In this document: positions 60,979 to 64,000 of the stretch, one piece after another
How the letters are laid out: every line of letters begins with the position of its first letter
Numbering within the stretch: position 1 is the stretch's first letter
DNA from: Hibiscus mutabilis
Lineage: Eukaryota; Streptophyta; Magnoliopsida; Malvales; Malvaceae
Length of the DNA stretch: 64,000 bases
Direction of reading: 5' to 3'
NCBI GenBank assembly: GCA_019671005.1
Contig: CM033714.1
Location: forward strand, 81,397,909-81,461,908
Notes under the pieces: model-generated
What the model saw: the letters and a program-made list of their open reading frames with translations, nothing else
The model's database searches: none
What the model was told of the DNA's origin: nothing
Program-made: the position numbers and the translations under genes

Positions 60979-63425
60979 GTACTGGGTGGAACCAGAACTT
61001 TTTGGTAATAGTGAAATAGGGTTTAAGGTCGGAAATCCCAGCTAGTCACTGATTTCTAGAAATAGAGTAGGCTATGCAAAGTGTACATGGAGTGATCGAT
61101 GGAGTTTGCTTTTAGTGTTAACTGTTGATCACTATGTTTCAGGCTGACAAATATGTTTTATTCAAGCATTTAAGTTTAGCACTGCAGAAAAAAGTTGAAG
61201 GCTTTCTGTTTTTCAGTAAGTCGGTAAATGTTTAGAAGTTTCATTAACCGGTAGAGCTATAGGAGTTGTGAATTTTAAATTCTTTCCTGTTGATTGTAAA
61301 CTTAAGAATCCAAGAAAGGATATTAGAATTATTGTTTGTTTGATTTATTTGAATTCACATACGAAAGCCAATGTCTGTGTAAAGACTAGTCAGTCAAATT
61401 TTCCCATGCATAACTTAGCTTTTTTGGTGACAACTTGAAACTAGATATTGGTTTCTTTTCTACCTATCTTTTGAATAAAAGTTGTAAAAATAACAGGGCT
61501 GGATAGTGAGAGGGCAGCTAAATTTCCTCATTCTAATTCAGCAAACCTGGCTATGGAAAAGAGAGGGTAACTTCTGTTTGCTCATACTCATTTACCATAG
61601 TTTTGCTTGTCAGATATGAAGAAAACTTTTGTGGTAACATGAGTTATTTATTTAGCTAAAACTGCCTTTACAAGTGATGGTGGTTAGCCTGAAAATAGGC
61701 ACCTCTTTATATGCTTTCTTCATGCATTTTATCACCCAAGTTATTAACGACCGTCATTGGAGCAGCATTTTGGCTACCAATATCTGTTTTATCATGAATA
61801 AATCATGGGAGTTCAATTGTTATAGACCATAGAACTGTGGTTTACACCGAGTAATCATGTGAATCACTTTTAATACAAGTTAAATGATATAGGATTGTTG
61901 TGCATTGAGTTGAAATAAATGGGCTTTATATGGTTAATTTTAGAAAATTAATTCCTTGAATATTGTAATGATGGTTACAGTCGGAATCATTCTATGCAAT
62001 CATGTTAAAAACCATTAGTTGTGCAACTTAGCCCTTAATTGATTCTATTTTGGCGAGGTTGAATTATTGACTATCGGTCAATTTAACATGTCCAATCGAG
62101 CCTTGACCTATATGGATCAAGAAATAAGACAGTGGCGTGAAGAACGCAACAAGTTATTTCCGACGAAAGCCAACATAAACAAGGTTGGATTTAGCTGTTG
62201 AATGGCTATTTCTTTTCTTTTCATTTAAACATGTTCAATGATAATTGACTTTGCTGGCTTCAGAAACTGAGTGGAAAAGTAGCAGACACCGAGGTTGCCA
62301 GCCAAATTACGTAGTGAGGTACATTTCTTAATTTTTCCTGATCTATTAAGAACTTGCTTCTAGTGCATAAACTTGACCATAAGACCTACCTCATCTTAAA
62401 GGGGTGCCATCTGCTCAACACAGATTTGATGCTTTCCACTTATAAGCCTATCTCGTCCTAAGTATCCATGTCCTACACCCATATCCGGCGCATGTTTGGA
62501 CTTGGGGATGCGACCTTCAAGGACTCTTAAAACACATGAAAAAGGTTGAGAAAATTTGAACATATCCGTGTCATAGACACACCCATATCTGAACTCAGTC
62601 TGAATAACATAGATATATGTAGTAGTATCCAAGACTTGAGAAAATTGGCATTGTAACCATGTCTAACAATGTTAAATATTGATGAAAAGTTAACTAAAGT
62701 TTTCGGTTATGGGTTTACAGACAATTAGAGAGTAACATTAGTGCACAGTGGCCGGATTGAGGCTTCATCGTCACCATTCTATATTACTGAAGCTTTTTCT
62801 TGATATCTTTCTTTCTTTTCATTTTATTTTCCCCCTTATAATATATATCCAAACCTTTGTTGCAGCAACTTAAGGAGATTTTGGAAAAGCAAGCTGAACT
62901 AGGAGTTGAAGTTGCAGAAATTCCGTCACATTATCTGTTAGGTTCGGAGAAAAAGGTAAATGCAAGGGAAGAAAATCGTAGGCTGACAACCAAGGAATGA
63001 TAAAAAGAGGGAGATCGGATAAGGACTGTTGTTCCAATTCCAAGAAATCTAGGTCAACGACGGAGGAGTCATTTGATGGCAATACTTTCAACAAGAGGAG
63101 TCCGAGCCTTTTGCAGAAACTTCTTAGTGCCGAAATAAGGAAAGATAAAAGCCGGTTGTTAGAGGTTTTCTCATTCATGGCTATGAATTTTTTCTTTAAG
63201 GATTGGCCTGAGACCCCATTGAAATTTCCTGTAGTGGTTGTTAAAGATGGTGTGTCTGAGGGTGAGATCATTGAAGAGAAACCCTTGCTCGGACCCAAAG
63301 TATTGTTGTTGATGATGACGAAAAACATGACACTCAAGCTGACCTAATAGCTTTGGATGACAGGGAGAAAGAAGCAAAAATTGTGAAGACGAAGAAAAGG
63401 AAGAAATCATCGACTAGGATATCTT
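60979..63425 (+). pseudogene. NUFIP1-like (nuclear FMRP-interacting protein 1) gene, frameshifted
   Basis: Exons recognised: 60979-~61090 (GWNQNF, then GNSEIGFKVGNPS one frame over), a possible one near 61500-61570, ~62088-62183 (YMDQEIRQWREERNKLFPTK), 62264-62318 (KLSGKVADTEV) and 62866-~63425 (QLKEILEKQAELGVEVAEIP, SPSLLQKLLSAEIRKDKSRL, FFKDWPETPLKFPVVVV). NUFIP1 acts in box C/D snoRNP assembly through its conserved PEP motif, the EIRQWREER helix. Introns are retained, so this is not a processed copy. Frame breaks: one base lost after GWNQNF; a shift giving TAG in exon 62264-62318; TGA at about 62998 before the KRGRSDK segment; and one base lost after LLGPK near 63300. No continuous protein is possible. 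Confidence 0.8.
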
Positions 63426-63429
63426 CTCT

Positions 63430-64000
63430 CCTCTGCCTTGTCCCCCCCTAAGCATACTTGTGCATTGCTTAGCTTACGGGTTGAGTCTAATTTGAGTTAT
63501 ATTTTATAACTCAAATTTTATTTGATTAAATTTAATTATAATTATTTAATTTAAATCGAGTTTATAAAATTTTAAATCGAGCATTTTCATATCAAGTTGA
63601 CAAATAATTTTTATTTACAGAAGGAACTTATAATTCAAACAACATAAATTTTAGCAGAACAAATACACAATGCACGTGCCACCGCAACATTAACTATGAA
63701 AGAACAGACAATACTTGGTGAAAAACATATAAGCACCAGCGAAATAAAAGCAACAAGCACACAAACAGACTACGGTAAAGTAGATTAGGTCCGAAATAAA
63801 AGTATAACTTCGTTACGAGCAGCCGTGACGGTCGGAGACATCATGGCCAAAAATATCACCGCTATTGCAACCGAAAGAAAAGCAAACTTCTTGCACTCCA
63901 TTTCTTGTAACAGTTCGGATAGAGAACATAAACGAATATATTTTGTCACTCAATACTCCTTTATATAGTCAAAATGATGGGAATAAATGGATTAACATAT
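63430..64000. other. Gene-free stretch at the right edge
   Basis: 3' flank of the NUFIP1 remnant, then AT-rich DNA. 63650-63960 is less AT-rich but has no ORF with domain features. Confidence 0.4.

Overview
This window is plant nuclear DNA, almost certainly from a eudicot. It is AT-rich, its genes are split by short AT-rich GT-AG introns, and the recognisable proteins are plant types: BTB/POZ-WD40-like, NAC-alpha, 23 kDa jasmonate-induced-like, SUVH, type I MADS and NUFIP1. Intergenic space is filled with plant LTR retrotransposons and MITEs. I cannot name the species.

Layout. 1-610 is the 3' end of a BTB/POZ-domain gene. 1200-2911 and 8265-10055 (both minus) are two intact four-exon copies of a nascent polypeptide-associated complex alpha gene, products of a ~1.9 kb segmental duplication. 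Between them lies a two-exon 23 kDa jasmonate-induced-like gene (4654-6159) and a hAT-type element with an 8-bp target duplication. 11408-15696 is a membrane-anchored dual-specificity phosphatase gene that is interrupted inside its active-site loop. 16-25 kb is non-coding and MITE-rich, with a 100-N gap that removes all but the last exon of an ER-lumenal protein ending in HDEL. 25.3-33.2 kb is a decayed minus-strand Ty1/copia element. It is split by a large solo LTR, which is itself split by another solo LTR. 34.1-34.9 kb is a broken SUVH1/3-type histone methyltransferase gene. 36.6-40.1 kb (minus) is a cwf21/SRRM2-like splicing-factor gene with five separate lesions. 41.6-42.3 kb (minus) is an AGL62-like type I MADS gene with a damaged exon junction.

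42.7-59.7 kb is one Sirevirus-type Ty1/copia retrotransposon with an extra ORF region 3' of pol. A minus-strand non-autonomous Athila-like element (48759-53334, perfect TSD) is inserted behind pol, and a Ty3/gypsy solo LTR (56101-58676) is inserted in its 3' LTR. The Sirevirus LTRs carry a dense array of the palindrome GTATCGATAC and the variant GTACCGATAC. The same motif recurs in the unrelated solo LTR at 26.3-30.9 kb. 59.8 kb holds a deleted tRNA-Leu(CAA) pseudogene, and 61.0-63.4 kb holds a frameshifted NUFIP1 gene.

Two themes stand out. First, five or six single genes in a row are decaying by indels or truncation while the NAC-alpha pair stays intact. That would fit a fractionating duplicated chromosome segment. 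Second, a short palindromic module is shared by LTRs of different retrotransposon families. All intron-exon limits were read by eye from GT/AG sites and protein continuity.
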